A DNA stretch of 64,000 nt from Acidobacteriota bacterium (GCA_011526565.1 WYBL01000168.1:20892-84891); one strand, 5' to 3'; positions 36,406 to 45,546 are shown, counted from the stretch's first letter. Numbers and translations: made by a program. The notes: a model not told the origin generated them from the sequence alone.

Positions 36406-39078
36406 GTGAAGACCGCCGACCAGATCCGCCACGCGTTCCTCCGCTACTTCGAGGAGCGCGGCCACCGCGTCGTCAAGAGCAGCTCGCTGGTGCCCGAGAG
36501 CGACCCCACGCTGCTGTTCGCCAACGCGGGCATGAACCAGTTCAAGGACCTCTTCCTCGGCCGCGAGAAGCGCGACTACGACCGCGCCGCCTCGTCGCAG
36601 AAGTGCGTCCGCGCCGGCGGCAAGCACAACGACCTCGAGAACGTGGGCCAGACCGCGCGCCACCACACGTTCTTCGAGATGCTCGGCAACTTCTCTTTCG
36701 GCGACTACTTCAAGAAGGACGCGATCGCCTACGGCTGGGAGTTCCTGACGAAGGACCTCGGACTCGACCCCGCCCGCATGAAGGTCACGATCTTCCGGGG
36801 CGAGGAGGGCGTGCCGCGCGACGCCGAGGCCCACGGCTTCTGGCAGGAGCACGTCGCCGCCGACCGCATCCTCGAGCTCTCGGCCAAGGACAACTTCTGG
36901 GCGATGGGCGACACCGGCCCCTGCGGCCCCTGCTCCGAGATCCACTTCCACCAGGGTGACGACCTGCCCTGCGCGGAGGAGGCGGAGGGCGGGACGTGCA
37001 AGGGCGTCGAGTGCGAGTGCGACCGCTGGCTGGAGATCTGGAACCTGGTCTTCATGCAGTTCGACCGCGACTCGTCCGGCACGCTGACTCCCCTGCCGGC
37101 GCCCTGCGTCGACACCGGCATGGGCCTCGAGCGCGTCAGCGCGGTCGCCCAGGGCCACCGCTCGAACTACGACACCGACCTCTTCACCCCGCTGTTCGCG
37201 GCGATCGGCAAGCTGTGCGGCAAGACCTACGGCGCGTCGGCCTCCGCCGACGACATGTCGATGCGGGTGATCGCCGACCACATGCGGGCGACCACGTTCC
37301 TCGTGGGCGACGGCGTGATCCCCGGCAACGAGGGCCGCGGCTACGTGCTGCGCAAGATCATGCGCCGCGCGCTGCGCCACGGCCGCCGCCTCGGCATCGA
37401 AGGCGCGGTGCTGGTGCCCCTGATCGACGCCGTCGTGGAACGCATGGCGGGCGCCTACCCCGAGCTGCACAACCAGAAGGAATCGATCCGCAAGATCGTC
37501 GAGGTCGAGGAGGACCGCTTCTCGACCACCCTGCGCCAGGCGTTCGCGATGTTCGACCAGGCGGCGGCAAAGCTGAAGAAGGGCGACGTGCTGCCCGGTG
37601 CCGAGGCGTTCCGCCTCTACGACACGTACGGCCTGGCCCTCGACTTCACCGAGGAACTGGCCAAGGACCGCGGGCTGACCGTCGACAACGCGGGCTTCGA
37701 GCGTGAGCTGTCCGCCCAGCAGGAACGGGCTCGCAGCGCCAGCAAGCTGGGCGCCGTCACCGGCGATCCCGTCTACCTGAAGCTGCTCGAGGCGCAGAAG
37801 CCCCAGTTCGTGGGTTACGAGACTCTCGCCCTCGACGAGGCCCGGGTGCTGGCCGTGCTGCGCGACGGCGCCGCCGTGAAGCGACTCGACGCCGGCCAGC
37901 AGGGCGAGCTGGTGCTCGATCGCACGCCGTTCTACGGCGAGTCCGGCGGCCAGGTCGGCGACCGCGGCGTGATCGCCGCCGAAGGCGCGGCGGCCGACGT
38001 GACCGACTGCCGGCTGCCGGTGCCGGGCCTGTACTCCCATCACGTCACGGTCACTGCCGGCGGCTTCGAGGCCGGCATGACCGTGCGCTGCGAGGTCGAC
38101 TCCGCGCACCGCGCCGGCGCGATGCGCCACCACAGCGCGACCCACCTGCTCCACGCGGCGCTGCGCGAGATCCTCGGGCCCCACGTCAAGCAGGCGGGCT
38201 CGCTGGTCGCGCCGGACCGGCTGCGCTTCGACTTCAGCCACTACGCGGGCGTCACCCCGCGCGAGCTGCGCCACCTCGAGAACCGGGTCAACGGAGAGAT
38301 CCTCCGCAACACGGGCCTGGAGACGAAGGTGATGGGCCGCGAGGAGGCGCTCTCCTACGGCGCGCTGGCCTTCTTCGGCGACAAGTACGGCGAGCGGGTG
38401 CGGGTGGTCGAGGTGCCGGGCTTCTCGAAGGAGTTCTGCGGCGGAACCCACGTCCACCGCACGGGCGACATCGGCCTGTTCCTGTTCAGCGCGGAGCAGG
38501 GCATCTCCGCCGGCACCCGCCGCGTCGAGGCGCTGGCCGGCGACGCCGCGATGGCTCGCGCCCAGGCCGACCAGGGCATCCTCGAGGAACTCGAGGAGAC
38601 GGCCAAGACCGACCGCCGCTCGCTGGTCGACGAGTACGCGCGGATGCGCGAGCAGCTCAAGGCGAAGGAGCGCGAGATCCAGGCGCTCAAGATGAAGCTC
38701 GCCACCGGCGGCGGCGCGGCCGCGGACGACGCGGCCGAGCACGCCGGCGTCAAGCTGCTGACGCCCCGCTACGACGGGCTCGACAAGAAGTCGCACGCGG
38801 CGGTGGTCGACGACCTGCGCAACCGTCACAAGGCGGCGTCCTTTCTGATCGTCTCGACGGCGGTGGCGGAGGACGGCGTGCACGTGATCGCCGCCGTCTC
38901 CGAGTCGCTCAAGGGGCGGGTGGCCGCGCCCGAGCTGATGAAGCGGCTGGGCCTGCGCGGGGGCGGCCGTCCCGATTTCGCCCAGGGCGGCGGCGTCGCC
39001 ACGGCCGACGTGGACGCGATGCGGAAGAAGGCGGGTGAGCTGATGCGCGAGTTGCTGGAGGGCGTCGGTGCGGCGTGA
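36406..39078 (+). CDS. alaS: Alanyl-tRNA synthetase
   Basis: 890 residues from GTG 36406. Catalytic core: IRHAFLRYFEERGHRVVKSSSLVP at the start, NAGMNQFKDLFLG, then VRAGGKHNDLENVGQTARHHTFFEMLGNFSFGDYFK. The editing domain holds HHSATHLLHAALREILGPHVKQAGSLV with the zinc-binding HxxxH, and the matching CGGTHVHRTGDIGLF segment near 678-692. The C-Ala domain ends the protein. Charges tRNA-Ala and clears mischarged Ser/Gly. Overlaps the next gene by 11 bases. Confidence 0.96.
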   Translation: MKTADQIRHAFLRYFEERGHRVVKSSSLVPESDPTLLFANAGMNQFKDLFLGREKRDYDRAASSQKCVRAGGKHNDLENVGQTARHHTFFEMLGNFSFGDYFKKDAIAYGWEFLTKDLGLDPARMKVTIFRGEEGVPRDAEAHGFWQEHVAADRILELSAKDNFWAMGDTGPCGPCSEIHFHQGDDLPCAEEAEGGTCKGVECECDRWLEIWNLVFMQFDRDSSGTLTPLPAPCVDTGMGLERVSAVAQGHRSNYDTDLFTPLFAAIGKLCGKTYGASASADDMSMRVIADHMRATTFLVGDGVIPGNEGRGYVLRKIMRRALRHGRRLGIEGAVLVPLIDAVVERMAGAYPELHNQKESIRKIVEVEEDRFSTTLRQAFAMFDQAAAKLKKGDVLPGAEAFRLYDTYGLALDFTEELAKDRGLTVDNAGFERELSAQQERARSASKLGAVTGDPVYLKLLEAQKPQFVGYETLALDEARVLAVLRDGAAVKRLDAGQQGELVLDRTPFYGESGGQVGDRGVIAAEGAAADVTDCRLPVPGLYSHHVTVTAGGFEAGMTVRCEVDSAHRAGAMRHHSATHLLHAALREILGPHVKQAGSLVAPDRLRFDFSHYAGVTPRELRHLENRVNGEILRNTGLETKVMGREEALSYGALAFFGDKYGERVRVVEVPGFSKEFCGGTHVHRTGDIGLFLFSAEQGISAGTRRVEALAGDAAMARAQADQGILEELEETAKTDRRSLVDEYARMREQLKAKEREIQALKMKLATGGGAAADDAAEHAGVKLLTPRYDGLDKKSHAAVVDDLRNRHKAASFLIVSTAVAEDGVHVIAAVSESLKGRVAAPELMKRLGLRGGGRPDFAQGGGVATADVDAMRKKAGELMRELLEGVGAA

Positions 39079-39937
39079 CGCGGTCGTCGTCCTGGTGCTC
39101 CTGGCGCTCGCGTCCGCTCCGCTGGCCTCAGCCCAGATCTACACGCGGGTCAAGGCCAACGGCGTGATCGAGGCGACCAACGTGCCCTCGACCAGCGACT
39201 TCCGCCTCACGTACCCGGGCAAGGGGCGGCTGATCCACTCGCGCGGCTTCAAGCGCGTCCCGTACAACGGCGAGTGGGACCGGCACATCTTCGACGCCGC
39301 TGCCGCGTTCGGGGTCTCGACCGACCTGGTCAAGGCCGTGATCCAGGCCGAGTCCGAGTTCGACCACCTGGCGGTGTCCTCGAAGGGCGCCCAGGGGCTG
39401 ATGCAGCTGATGCCGGCGACGGCCCGCCGCTTCGGCGTGGGCGACGCCTTCGACCCGCGGCAGAACATCTTCGGCGGCGTCGAGTACCTCGCCTTCCTGC
39501 TGCGCATGTTCCAGGGCGACGTCTCGCTGGCGCTGGCCGGCTACAACGCCGGCGAGAACGCCGTGGTCCGCCACAAGGGCATCCCGCCGTACAAGGAGAC
39601 GCGGGGCTACGTGAAGAAGATCGAGGGCCTGCTGCAGGGCGGCTACTCGGGCCCCACCTACCGTCGCGCGTCGAACGTCACCGCGCTCCCCGGCTTCGGC
39701 GGTGCCTCGGAGTCGGCCCAGTACTTCGCGCCGGGCGCCGGCAGCCTGCGCTCGACGCCCCCCAGGGCGGCATCGGCGCGCGGCGTCCGCATCACCGCCG
39801 CGGCCCCCCGCGCCAGCGCCCCGCCGCTCGCCCCGCGCACCTACTACAAGTGGACCGATGCCCGCGGCCAGTGGCACGTCGCCCAGGAGCCCCCGCCCGA
39901 GGGCGTCGTCTACTCGATGATCCGCGGCCTGGACTGA
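39068..39937 (+). CDS. Secreted lytic transglycosylase (SLT fold)
   Basis: 289 residues; GTG 39068 lies inside the last codons of alaS. Signal peptide ending PLASAQ (residue ~23). The N-terminal QIYTRVKANGVIEATNVPS segment and a similar YYKWTDARGQWHVAQEPPP near the C terminus look like DUF4124-type units. Between them is the SLT domain: AESEFDHLAVSSKGAQGLMQLMPATA (catalytic Glu in AESEFD near residue 97), GVEYLAFLLRMF and ALAGYNAGENAV. Cleaves peptidoglycan glycan strands in the periplasm. Followed by the TPR-AIM24 gene nine bases on. Confidence 0.9.
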   Translation: MRRDAVVVLVLLALASAPLASAQIYTRVKANGVIEATNVPSTSDFRLTYPGKGRLIHSRGFKRVPYNGEWDRHIFDAAAAFGVSTDLVKAVIQAESEFDHLAVSSKGAQGLMQLMPATARRFGVGDAFDPRQNIFGGVEYLAFLLRMFQGDVSLALAGYNAGENAVVRHKGIPPYKETRGYVKKIEGLLQGGYSGPTYRRASNVTALPGFGGASESAQYFAPGAGSLRSTPPRAASARGVRITAAAPRASAPPLAPRTYYKWTDARGQWHVAQEPPPEGVVYSMIRGLD

Positions 39938-39946
39938 AGGAGCCCC

Positions 39947-41260
39947 ATGCCCCCCGAACGCGACGACGAGGGGTTGTTCGTCGCCCACTTCGAGCGCGGC
40001 CGCGAACTGTTCGATGCGGGGCGTGTCGGGGAGGCCGAGAAGGACCTCGTCGAGGCCTGCCTGATCCGGCCCCGCGACCAGCGGGTCCTGAACCTGCTGG
40101 GGCTCGTGTACTTCAAGCAGCAGAAGTACGCGAAGGCCGAGGAGGTCTACCGGCGCCTCGCGGTCGAGAGCCCCGAGGTGCCGACGCTCTTCTACAACCT
40201 GGGGCTCATCTACTTCAAGCTCGGCCGGCTCGAGGAGGCGGAGACGGCGTTCCAGAAGTCGCTGGAACTCGCCCCCGACAACCCCAAGATCGAGTTCTAC
40301 CTCGGCTCGATCTACGAGAAGCTGCACCGCTTCCAGGACGCCATCTTCCGCTATCGCCACGCGGGTGCCAGCCTGATGGTGCGCCGGGTCGAGGACAAGA
40401 TCGCCGCCGGGCCGCCGGCCGCTCCGGCCCCGGCGCCGAGTTCCGCGCCGGCCCGCCGGCCGCAGCCCGCCTCCACGGCCGACACCGCCGAGTTCCGCGC
40501 CGACTCGGTGCAGCAGACGCTGCGCGAGACCGGCGACGCCGCGACGCTCGTGCCCGGCAAGAAGCTCGAGAAGGTGAGCCCCAGCCTGCTCGCCCGCGGC
40601 GGCGGCCCGGCCTCCACCGACACCAACCGCTTCCGCGCCGCCGATGCGCTGCCCGAGGCCCGGACCCCGGCCGCGGCGAACCAGCGCCACCCGGTGCTCG
40701 GGTCGTTCCGCCCGCTCGAGCGGGGCCTGCTGGAGGCCACCTTCTCCGGCAAGCTCTTCATCAAGCAGGGGACGATCTACTCCTACAGCGGCAACCTGAC
40801 CTTCTGGGTCAAGGAGAAGCGCCCCGGCGGCCGCAACCCGCTGGTGATCATCTCCGGCTCCGGGCGGGTCCTGCTCACGGACGGCGACCGCGAGATCACC
40901 TTCGTCCACGTCACCGACGACGAGCAGGTGTTCGTCGAGCCCGGTCACCTGCTCGCCTGCGAGGAGACGCTGACGCCCCGCTACGTGCCGCTGGCGCCCG
41001 GCGTGGAGTACGTGGTGTTCGAGGGCAAGGGCTCGGCCGCGTTGTCGATCCAGAGCAAGGCGCTCTCGCTCTCCGTGACGCCCGATCTGCCGGTCTCCGT
41101 GCCCTACTCCGCGATCATCACCTGGAGCGGAAGGCTCCAGGCCTCGCTGATCGACGACCCGCACCTGCGCGAGATGATCCTGCCGGCCGGTCGCCGCGAG
41201 GAGCCGCTGCTGCGGATCGAGGGCGCCGGCCGCGTGCTCGTCGAGCAGTCCCCGGCCTAG
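39947..41260 (+). CDS. TPR protein with C-terminal AIM24-like domain
   Basis: 437 residues. Residues ~10-145 hold four TPRs (AHFERGRELFDAGRVGEAEKDL, LGLVYFKQQKYAKAEEVYRRLA, NLGLIYFKLGRLEEAETAFQKSLELAPDN). A proline/alanine-rich linker (150-245) precedes an AIM24-like beta domain (about 247-437): TFSGKLFIKQGTIYSYSGNL, FVHVTDDEQVFVEPGHLLACEE and LLRIEGAGRVLVEQSP. AIM24-domain proteins are of uncertain role, some linked to membranes. No signal peptide. Shares its transcript with the lytic transglycosylase. Convergent with the radical SAM gene three bases away. Confidence 0.75.
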   Translation: MPPERDDEGLFVAHFERGRELFDAGRVGEAEKDLVEACLIRPRDQRVLNLLGLVYFKQQKYAKAEEVYRRLAVESPEVPTLFYNLGLIYFKLGRLEEAETAFQKSLELAPDNPKIEFYLGSIYEKLHRFQDAIFRYRHAGASLMVRRVEDKIAAGPPAAPAPAPSSAPARRPQPASTADTAEFRADSVQQTLRETGDAATLVPGKKLEKVSPSLLARGGGPASTDTNRFRAADALPEARTPAAANQRHPVLGSFRPLERGLLEATFSGKLFIKQGTIYSYSGNLTFWVKEKRPGGRNPLVIISGSGRVLLTDGDREITFVHVTDDEQVFVEPGHLLACEETLTPRYVPLAPGVEYVVFEGKGSAALSIQSKALSLSVTPDLPVSVPYSAIITWSGRLQASLIDDPHLREMILPAGRREEPLLRIEGAGRVLVEQSPA

Positions 41261-41263
41261 CTC

Positions 41264-42214
41264 CTACCGCCAGAGTCCCGGCAGCGCCTGCAGCGCGCCG
41301 CGAGCGGTGTAGAGCGCCTGCACCTCGCCGCGGAAGCCGTGCCAGCAGGCCGTGCAGCCGTGGCCCGCGGTGGCCGCGCGCAGCTTGTCCAGCAGCGCCG
41401 GTGCCTCCTCGTCGAGCAGCGAGCCGGCCGCGTGTCCCGCCCCCTGGAACTCCACGCAGCGCGAGATGCGCCCCAGGTGGTCCACGTTGAGGAAGCCGCG
41501 GCCCGCCGGGCAACCCGGCACGCCACCCGCGAGCGCGCGATCGACGCCCTCGATCACGCCCGGGCTCGAGACGAGCGGCCGCCCGCGGCGCCGCGCTTCC
41601 AGCAGCAGTGGGGTGAGGGCGGCGCCGGCCGCGGGCATCGGGTACGGCAGGTCGACCGCGAGGCCGACGCCGACCTGCTCGGCGAGGACCAGCGCCCGCT
41701 CCAGCGCCGCGGAACCGCCCGCCGGATCGAGGGCCAGCTTGAAGTGCACGCCACCGCGTCCGCCTTCCCGCAGGGCCCGCGCCGCGCCCACGGCGCGCGC
41801 ATGGGCTCCCGGCAGCCCCACGCGCCGGTCGTGCTCTCCGGCATCGCCGTCATGGAGCACCACCGAAGCGCTGCCCAGGCCCGCGTCCCACAGCCCCCTC
41901 GCCAGCGCTGGCGTGACCAGCCAGCCGTGGGTGGTGAGCCGCACGTCGTGATGCGGAGCGGCCGCGGCCACCAGCTCGCGCAGGCCGGGGTGGAGCAGCG
42001 GCTCGCAGCCCGAGAACGAGAGCACCAGGCTGCCCAGCCCGCTCAGCCGCTCGAGCACGCGCAGGCACTCGGCCGTCGACAGCTCCGGCTCGCCGCCTTC
42101 GGCGCGGTGCTCGCAGAACTGGCACAGGCCGCTGCTGCAGCGGCGCACGAGCTGCCACGACGCGTAGACCGGCCGCCCCCGCAGCCAGCCGCCCAGCATG
42201 CGCAGCCGCTTCAC
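41264..42214 (-). CDS. Radical SAM protein with SPASM-like C-terminal cysteines
   Basis: 316 residues. The cluster motif reads RRCSSGLCQFCEH, i.e. Cys26-x4-Cys31-x2-Cys34, instead of the usual CxxxCxxC; the DNA reading is clear. Typical radical SAM segments follow: SFSGCEPLLHPGLREL (the GGEPLL-type SAM site) and VRLTTHGWLV. Toward the C terminus GCPAGRGFLNVDHLGRISRCVEFQG and GCTACWHG provide a twitch/SPASM half with a second cluster. Such enzymes modify peptides or tRNA; the substrate is unknown. It is the last gene of the rtcA-to-lolA overlapping run (GTGA overlap with lolA). Confidence 0.8.
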   Translation of the reverse strand: MKRLRMLGGWLRGRPVYASWQLVRRCSSGLCQFCEHRAEGGEPELSTAECLRVLERLSGLGSLVLSFSGCEPLLHPGLRELVAAAAPHHDVRLTTHGWLVTPALARGLWDAGLGSASVVLHDGDAGEHDRRVGLPGAHARAVGAARALREGGRGGVHFKLALDPAGGSAALERALVLAEQVGVGLAVDLPYPMPAAGAALTPLLLEARRRGRPLVSSPGVIEGVDRALAGGVPGCPAGRGFLNVDHLGRISRCVEFQGAGHAAGSLLDEEAPALLDKLRAATAGHGCTACWHGFRGEVQALYTARGALQALPGLWR

Positions 42215-42846
42215 TGCACCTCGACCACGTCCCTCGGCAGCTTGAGGTCGAAGGCGTCCTTCGGCAGCACGCCGTTGACGACCACGTTCTCGAAGCGGAT
42301 CGTCGTGTGGTCCCCGGTCGGCTCGGTCAGCCGCGTCTGCACGGGGATGTTGCGGGCCTTGTCGACGTAGAGGCGGATCGCCGAGAACACGGACGACTGC
42401 TCGGGACGGGGCGCGAGGTCGAGCACGTGGGCCGGGACGGCGCCGACCTTCTCCTCTCCGGCGAGCGTCACCTTGTACTTCTGGCCGAGCCCGGCGGCAC
42501 CGGGCCCGAAGCCCACGAGCAGGTCGGCCTCGCCCTTGGCCTTGCCCTTGAACACCTGCTTCGAGCGCGGGAAGTAGCGGAAGAACTGGCCGTCGCGGAT
42601 CAGCACCGCGCTCTCCTGCGGCGCCACGTAGTTCCAGCGGAAGCGGCCCGGGACCTGGAGGTAGACCGTGCCCTTCTGCACCGTCGTCTCCTCGAGCAGC
42701 ACGACGACCTTGCTCTCCACGAAGCCGGCCTGCATCGTCTTCAGCGAGCGCCCGGCCGCCTCCAGCGAGGCCAGCACGGAGGCCGCGTCCGCCGCGCCAG
42801 CCGCGGGCGCCAGCGCGCAGAGCAGCGCCAGCAGCGCGCGCCTCAA
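42211..42846 (-). CDS. lolA: Outer-membrane lipoprotein carrier LolA-like
   Basis: 211 residues from TTG 42846, overlapping the preceding small gene as TTGA. Signal peptide RRALLALLCALAPAAGAAD (1-20). The LolA fold is indicated by TMQAGFVESKVVVLLEETTVQKGTVYLQVPGRFRWNYVAP (about 40-78), KQVFKGKAKGEADLL and IRFENVVVNGVLPKDAFDLKLP at the end. Carries lipoproteins across the periplasm. The ABC ATPase two genes upstream could be its LolD partner; no LolC/E permease gene is adjacent. Confidence 0.85.
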   Translation of the reverse strand: MRRALLALLCALAPAAGAADAASVLASLEAAGRSLKTMQAGFVESKVVVLLEETTVQKGTVYLQVPGRFRWNYVAPQESAVLIRDGQFFRYFPRSKQVFKGKAKGEADLLVGFGPGAAGLGQKYKVTLAGEEKVGAVPAHVLDLAPRPEQSSVFSAIRLYVDKARNIPVQTRLTEPTGDHTTIRFENVVVNGVLPKDAFDLKLPRDVVEVQ

Positions 42847-42989
42847 GGCCGCACCATCGGATCGCCCCAGGCCCCGGCGGGGACCAGCGTGAGGACCGCG
42901 AAGAGGACCAGGCACAGCAGGTCGTAGGCGACGGTGCCGCGGTCGTAGTCCCACAGCAGCAGCCGGGCCCGCGGGCCGAGAGCGCTCAC
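42843..42989 (-). CDS. Small membrane protein, 48 aa
   Basis: A short gene between the ABC ATPase and lolA. It starts at GTG 42989 (GTGA overlap with the ATPase stop) and ends at 42843 (TTGA overlap with lolA). The product MSALGPRARLLLWDYDRGTV... has an amphipathic start, then one membrane helix from about residue 21 to 38 (AYDLLCLVLFAVLTLVP), and a short tail ending PMVRP. The lengths and the double overlap argue that it is translated. Possible small membrane partner of the LolD-like ATPase or a LolA adaptor; no family known to me. Confidence 0.65.
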   Translation of the reverse strand: MSALGPRARLLLWDYDRGTVAYDLLCLVLFAVLTLVPAGAWGDPMVRP

Positions 42990-43705
42990 GGCCGCGCCAC
43001 GGGCGCCCCGGGCGCGTGCTCGGCGTACATCAGCCCGTCCCTCATCTCGAAGATCCGGTCGGTCACGTTCGCCGCCTCCGGGTTGTGGGTGATCATCACC
43101 ACGGTCTGTCCCAGCCGCCGGTTGAGGTCGCGGAAGAGGTCGAGGATCAGCGAGCTGTTGCGCGAGTCCAGGTTGCCGGTCGGCTCGTCCGCCAGCACGA
43201 TGGCCGGCTGGTTGACCAGCGCCCGCGCGATCGCCACCCGCTGCTGCTCGCCACCCGACAGGTCGAGCGGCTTCATCTCGGCCTTGTGCGGCAGGCCGAC
43301 CAGGTCGAGCAGTTCCGTCACCCGCTGGCGCGGCAGCGGCTCGCCCGCGCCCACCTGGCGGGCGATCTCGAGGTTGCCGCGCACGGTCAGGGTCGGCAGC
43401 AGGTTGAAGCGCTGGAACACGAAGCCGATCTTGGTGCGTCGCACCGCCGTGCGCTCGCGGTCGCCGGCCGCGGAGATCTCCATGCCGTCGACGATCACCT
43501 TGCCCGACGTCGGGTGGGCCAGGCCGCCGAGCAGGTGCAGCAGCGTCGACTTGCCCGAGCCCGAGGGGCCCATGATCGAGACGAACGAGCCGCGCGGCAC
43601 GGCCATGTCGACGCCCTGGAGTGCGGGCACCTCGACCTTGCCCACGTGGTAAACCATGCGCAGCTCGATCGTCTGCAGGATCGGATCGGCGGCCCCGACG
43701 TTCAG
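42986..43705 (-). CDS. lolD: ABC transporter ATP-binding protein, LolD/MacB type
   Basis: 239 residues from a proposed CTG start (43705) that overlaps the upstream stop as CTGA. The first ATG in frame (43657) would remove the first beta strand (ILQTIELRMVYHVGKVEVPAL). Walker A GPSGSGKS (46-53), Q loop VFQRFNLLP, signature LSGGEQQRVAIARAL, Walker B AIVLADEPTGNLD and the switch His in MITHNPEAA are all intact. LolD, MacB-like and FtsE proteins look alike; the lolA gene downstream favours LolD. The transmembrane permease is not encoded next to it. Confidence 0.8.
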   Translation of the reverse strand: MNVGAADPILQTIELRMVYHVGKVEVPALQGVDMAVPRGSFVSIMGPSGSGKSTLLHLLGGLAHPTSGKVIVDGMEISAAGDRERTAVRRTKIGFVFQRFNLLPTLTVRGNLEIARQVGAGEPLPRQRVTELLDLVGLPHKAEMKPLDLSGGEQQRVAIARALVNQPAIVLADEPTGNLDSRNSSLILDLFRDLNRRLGQTVVMITHNPEAANVTDRIFEMRDGLMYAEHAPGAPVARP

Positions 43706-44487
43706 GACGTCACCTCCACGGTCTCGAAGCCCTGCGGCACGCGCGGCTCGAACAGCCTGTCCGGGGCCGCCACGTTGCGCTCGGCGCGGTCGAAAGTCAG
43801 CCGGGCCTGGTAGCCCTCGCGGCGCAGCAGCGTCACGTCGCGCGGCAGCCCGTCCTGCCACTCCGCCAGCCGTGCCTCGGTCACCAGGTCGCCCTGCGCA
43901 TCGTAGAACAGCAGGCGGCGCAGTTGCAGCGTCGCGCGGTCGAAGACGACGCGGCGCGCCAGGCGCAGCCCGTCGCCCTCCAGCTCCCCGACCGCGAGCG
44001 TCGTCGCGTCGGCCTCCCAGACCAGCCGCGCGCCCTCGGCCACGGGCTCGGGCAGCAGCGCTGCCACGACGTCGCCCGGTCGCAGCGCCTCGTAGGGAGC
44101 GTCGGCCGCTTCGGTGCGCGGCGCGCCCCCGGAAACGCCCGTCCAGACCTTCTTCTTCGACGGCACCTGGAACCAGAAGCGTCCCCCGTCCGCCACGACC
44201 TCGAGGGCGGTGACGACGGCGACCGAACCCTTCACGTAGAGCCGGCCCGGGCGCGCGGCCACGAGCCGCGCCCCGAAGCGACGGACGCGGGCTGCCTTCA
44301 GGTCCTTGACCTCGAGGTCGCCGGCGGCCGAGAAGGAGGACAGCTCGGCGCAGTAGCGCTGGTACGCCGCGAGCGCCTCGTCGGGCCGCAGTTCGGCCGG
44401 CGCCTGGAAGGGCTGGTCCATCTTGAGCGGACGGCTCGCCCCGCAGCCGGCGGCCAGCACGGCCAGCGCGACGACGGCGGCCCTCAC
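43702..44487 (-). CDS. Lipoprotein, possible LolB-like/DUF4292-type
   Basis: 261 residues from GTG 44487 (GTGA overlap with rtcA). A lipobox ends VVALAVLAAGCGAS (Cys near residue 14). The body is beta-rich: AELSSFSAAGDLEVKDLKAARVR, GRLYVKGSVAVVTALEVVADGGRFWFQVPSKKKV and RLVWEADATTLAVGELEGDGL, reminiscent of LolA/LolB/DUF4292 half-barrels with an exposed hydrophobic groove. The lolD-lolA pair downstream supports a LolB-type receptor role at the outer membrane, but this is inference. It links rtcA to the ABC gene. Confidence 0.55.
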   Translation of the reverse strand: MRAAVVALAVLAAGCGASRPLKMDQPFQAPAELRPDEALAAYQRYCAELSSFSAAGDLEVKDLKAARVRRFGARLVAARPGRLYVKGSVAVVTALEVVADGGRFWFQVPSKKKVWTGVSGGAPRTEAADAPYEALRPGDVVAALLPEPVAEGARLVWEADATTLAVGELEGDGLRLARRVVFDRATLQLRRLLFYDAQGDLVTEARLAEWQDGLPRDVTLLRREGYQARLTFDRAERNVAAPDRLFEPRVPQGFETVEVTS

Positions 44488-45521
44488 GGGACCACGACCT
44501 CGACGAGCCCCGGGCCGCCTACCCGGCCGTCGACGCGGGCCTCGATGCCGAACGCCCTCGCGACGTCGACGACCGTCTGCAGGTGGAGCGTGACCTCGGA
44601 GGTCAGTGCCCGGCCCCCTCGACCGAGCGCCATCGGCACCACGAGCTGGTCGGCGAGGTGCGGGTCGACGGCCTCCTCGCGCTCGAGGAAGTGGAGCAGC
44701 TCGCGCGCGACGCGGGCGCCGACCGACTCGGGCCGGCTGCGGCGGTCGAACAGGGCCCCGAACGCGGCCCGGCCGCGCTCGAAGACCGCCTCCACCAGCA
44801 CCCAGGCCCCGGGCGAGTCGGACCGCCAGCGCTCGTCGACGTGCCAGCTCGCCTCCAGGCGCTGCCGCTCCCACAACTCCTGGGTCGCCGCGTCGCGCAT
44901 CCGCTCGGCGGTCCCGGGCAGTCGCACGCTGCCGGCGTGACCGTGGATCGAGACCAGGGCACCGCGGCGCGACAGGTCCAACGGCTCCTCGGGCCGCACG
45001 CCCGGCAGCACGTCGACGCGCACGTCGCCGCCGCCCCGCGGGAACAGGCCGGGCCGCACCATGCGGCCGTCGAGGCGCTGGCCGGCGAGCGATGCCGTCT
45101 GCGCGAAGGGGCCGAAGAAGTACTCCCAGGGTGGCGCCGAGGGCACGTGGGTCCCGCCGGCGACCCTGACCCGGCTGCGCTCGGTGGCGCGCGACAGCGC
45201 GGGCACCAGCGCCTGCAGAACCAGCGTCACGGAACCCGCCGTCCCGATCTCGAAGGCGTAGTCGCCGGCCGTCGCCGGCCCCGGTTCGAAGCGAAGCTGC
45301 AGCGAGCCCTCGAACGCATGGGTCACCGTGGCACCGCTCGCCATCGCAACGGCGCGCACCGCCGCCAGGTGTTGCGGCCGGAGCCCGGGCCGGGTGCGCC
45401 CCGCGCGCACGCCCGTGACGTGGAAGCCCTGCCCGCTGGCGACCGAGAGGGCCAGGGCCGCGCGCAGGATCTGGCCGCCGCCTTCGCCCGATGCCCCGTC
45501 GAGCGGGATCACCGCGCTCAC
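44484..45521 (-). CDS. rtcA: RNA 3'-terminal phosphate cyclase
   Basis: 345 residues from GTG 45521. Family landmarks: IPLDGASGEGGGQILRAALALS (5-26), AGRTRPGLRPQHLAAVRA (near 40-57), FEIGTAGSVTLVLQALVPAL (around 90-109), VRPGLFPRGGGDVRV (about 155-169) and the nucleophile His in DPHLADQLVVPMAL (about 288-301). Converts 3'-phosphate RNA ends into 2',3'-cyclic phosphates using ATP. No RtcB ligase is nearby; instead rtcA heads the lipoprotein-sorting run. A hypothetical protein lies 25 bases upstream. Confidence 0.92.
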   Translation of the reverse strand: MSAVIPLDGASGEGGGQILRAALALSVASGQGFHVTGVRAGRTRPGLRPQHLAAVRAVAMASGATVTHAFEGSLQLRFEPGPATAGDYAFEIGTAGSVTLVLQALVPALSRATERSRVRVAGGTHVPSAPPWEYFFGPFAQTASLAGQRLDGRMVRPGLFPRGGGDVRVDVLPGVRPEEPLDLSRRGALVSIHGHAGSVRLPGTAERMRDAATQELWERQRLEASWHVDERWRSDSPGAWVLVEAVFERGRAAFGALFDRRSRPESVGARVARELLHFLEREEAVDPHLADQLVVPMALGRGGRALTSEVTLHLQTVVDVARAFGIEARVDGRVGGPGLVEVVVP

Positions 45522-45546
45522 GCGGCCCTCCCCCGGAGCCCGTCCC

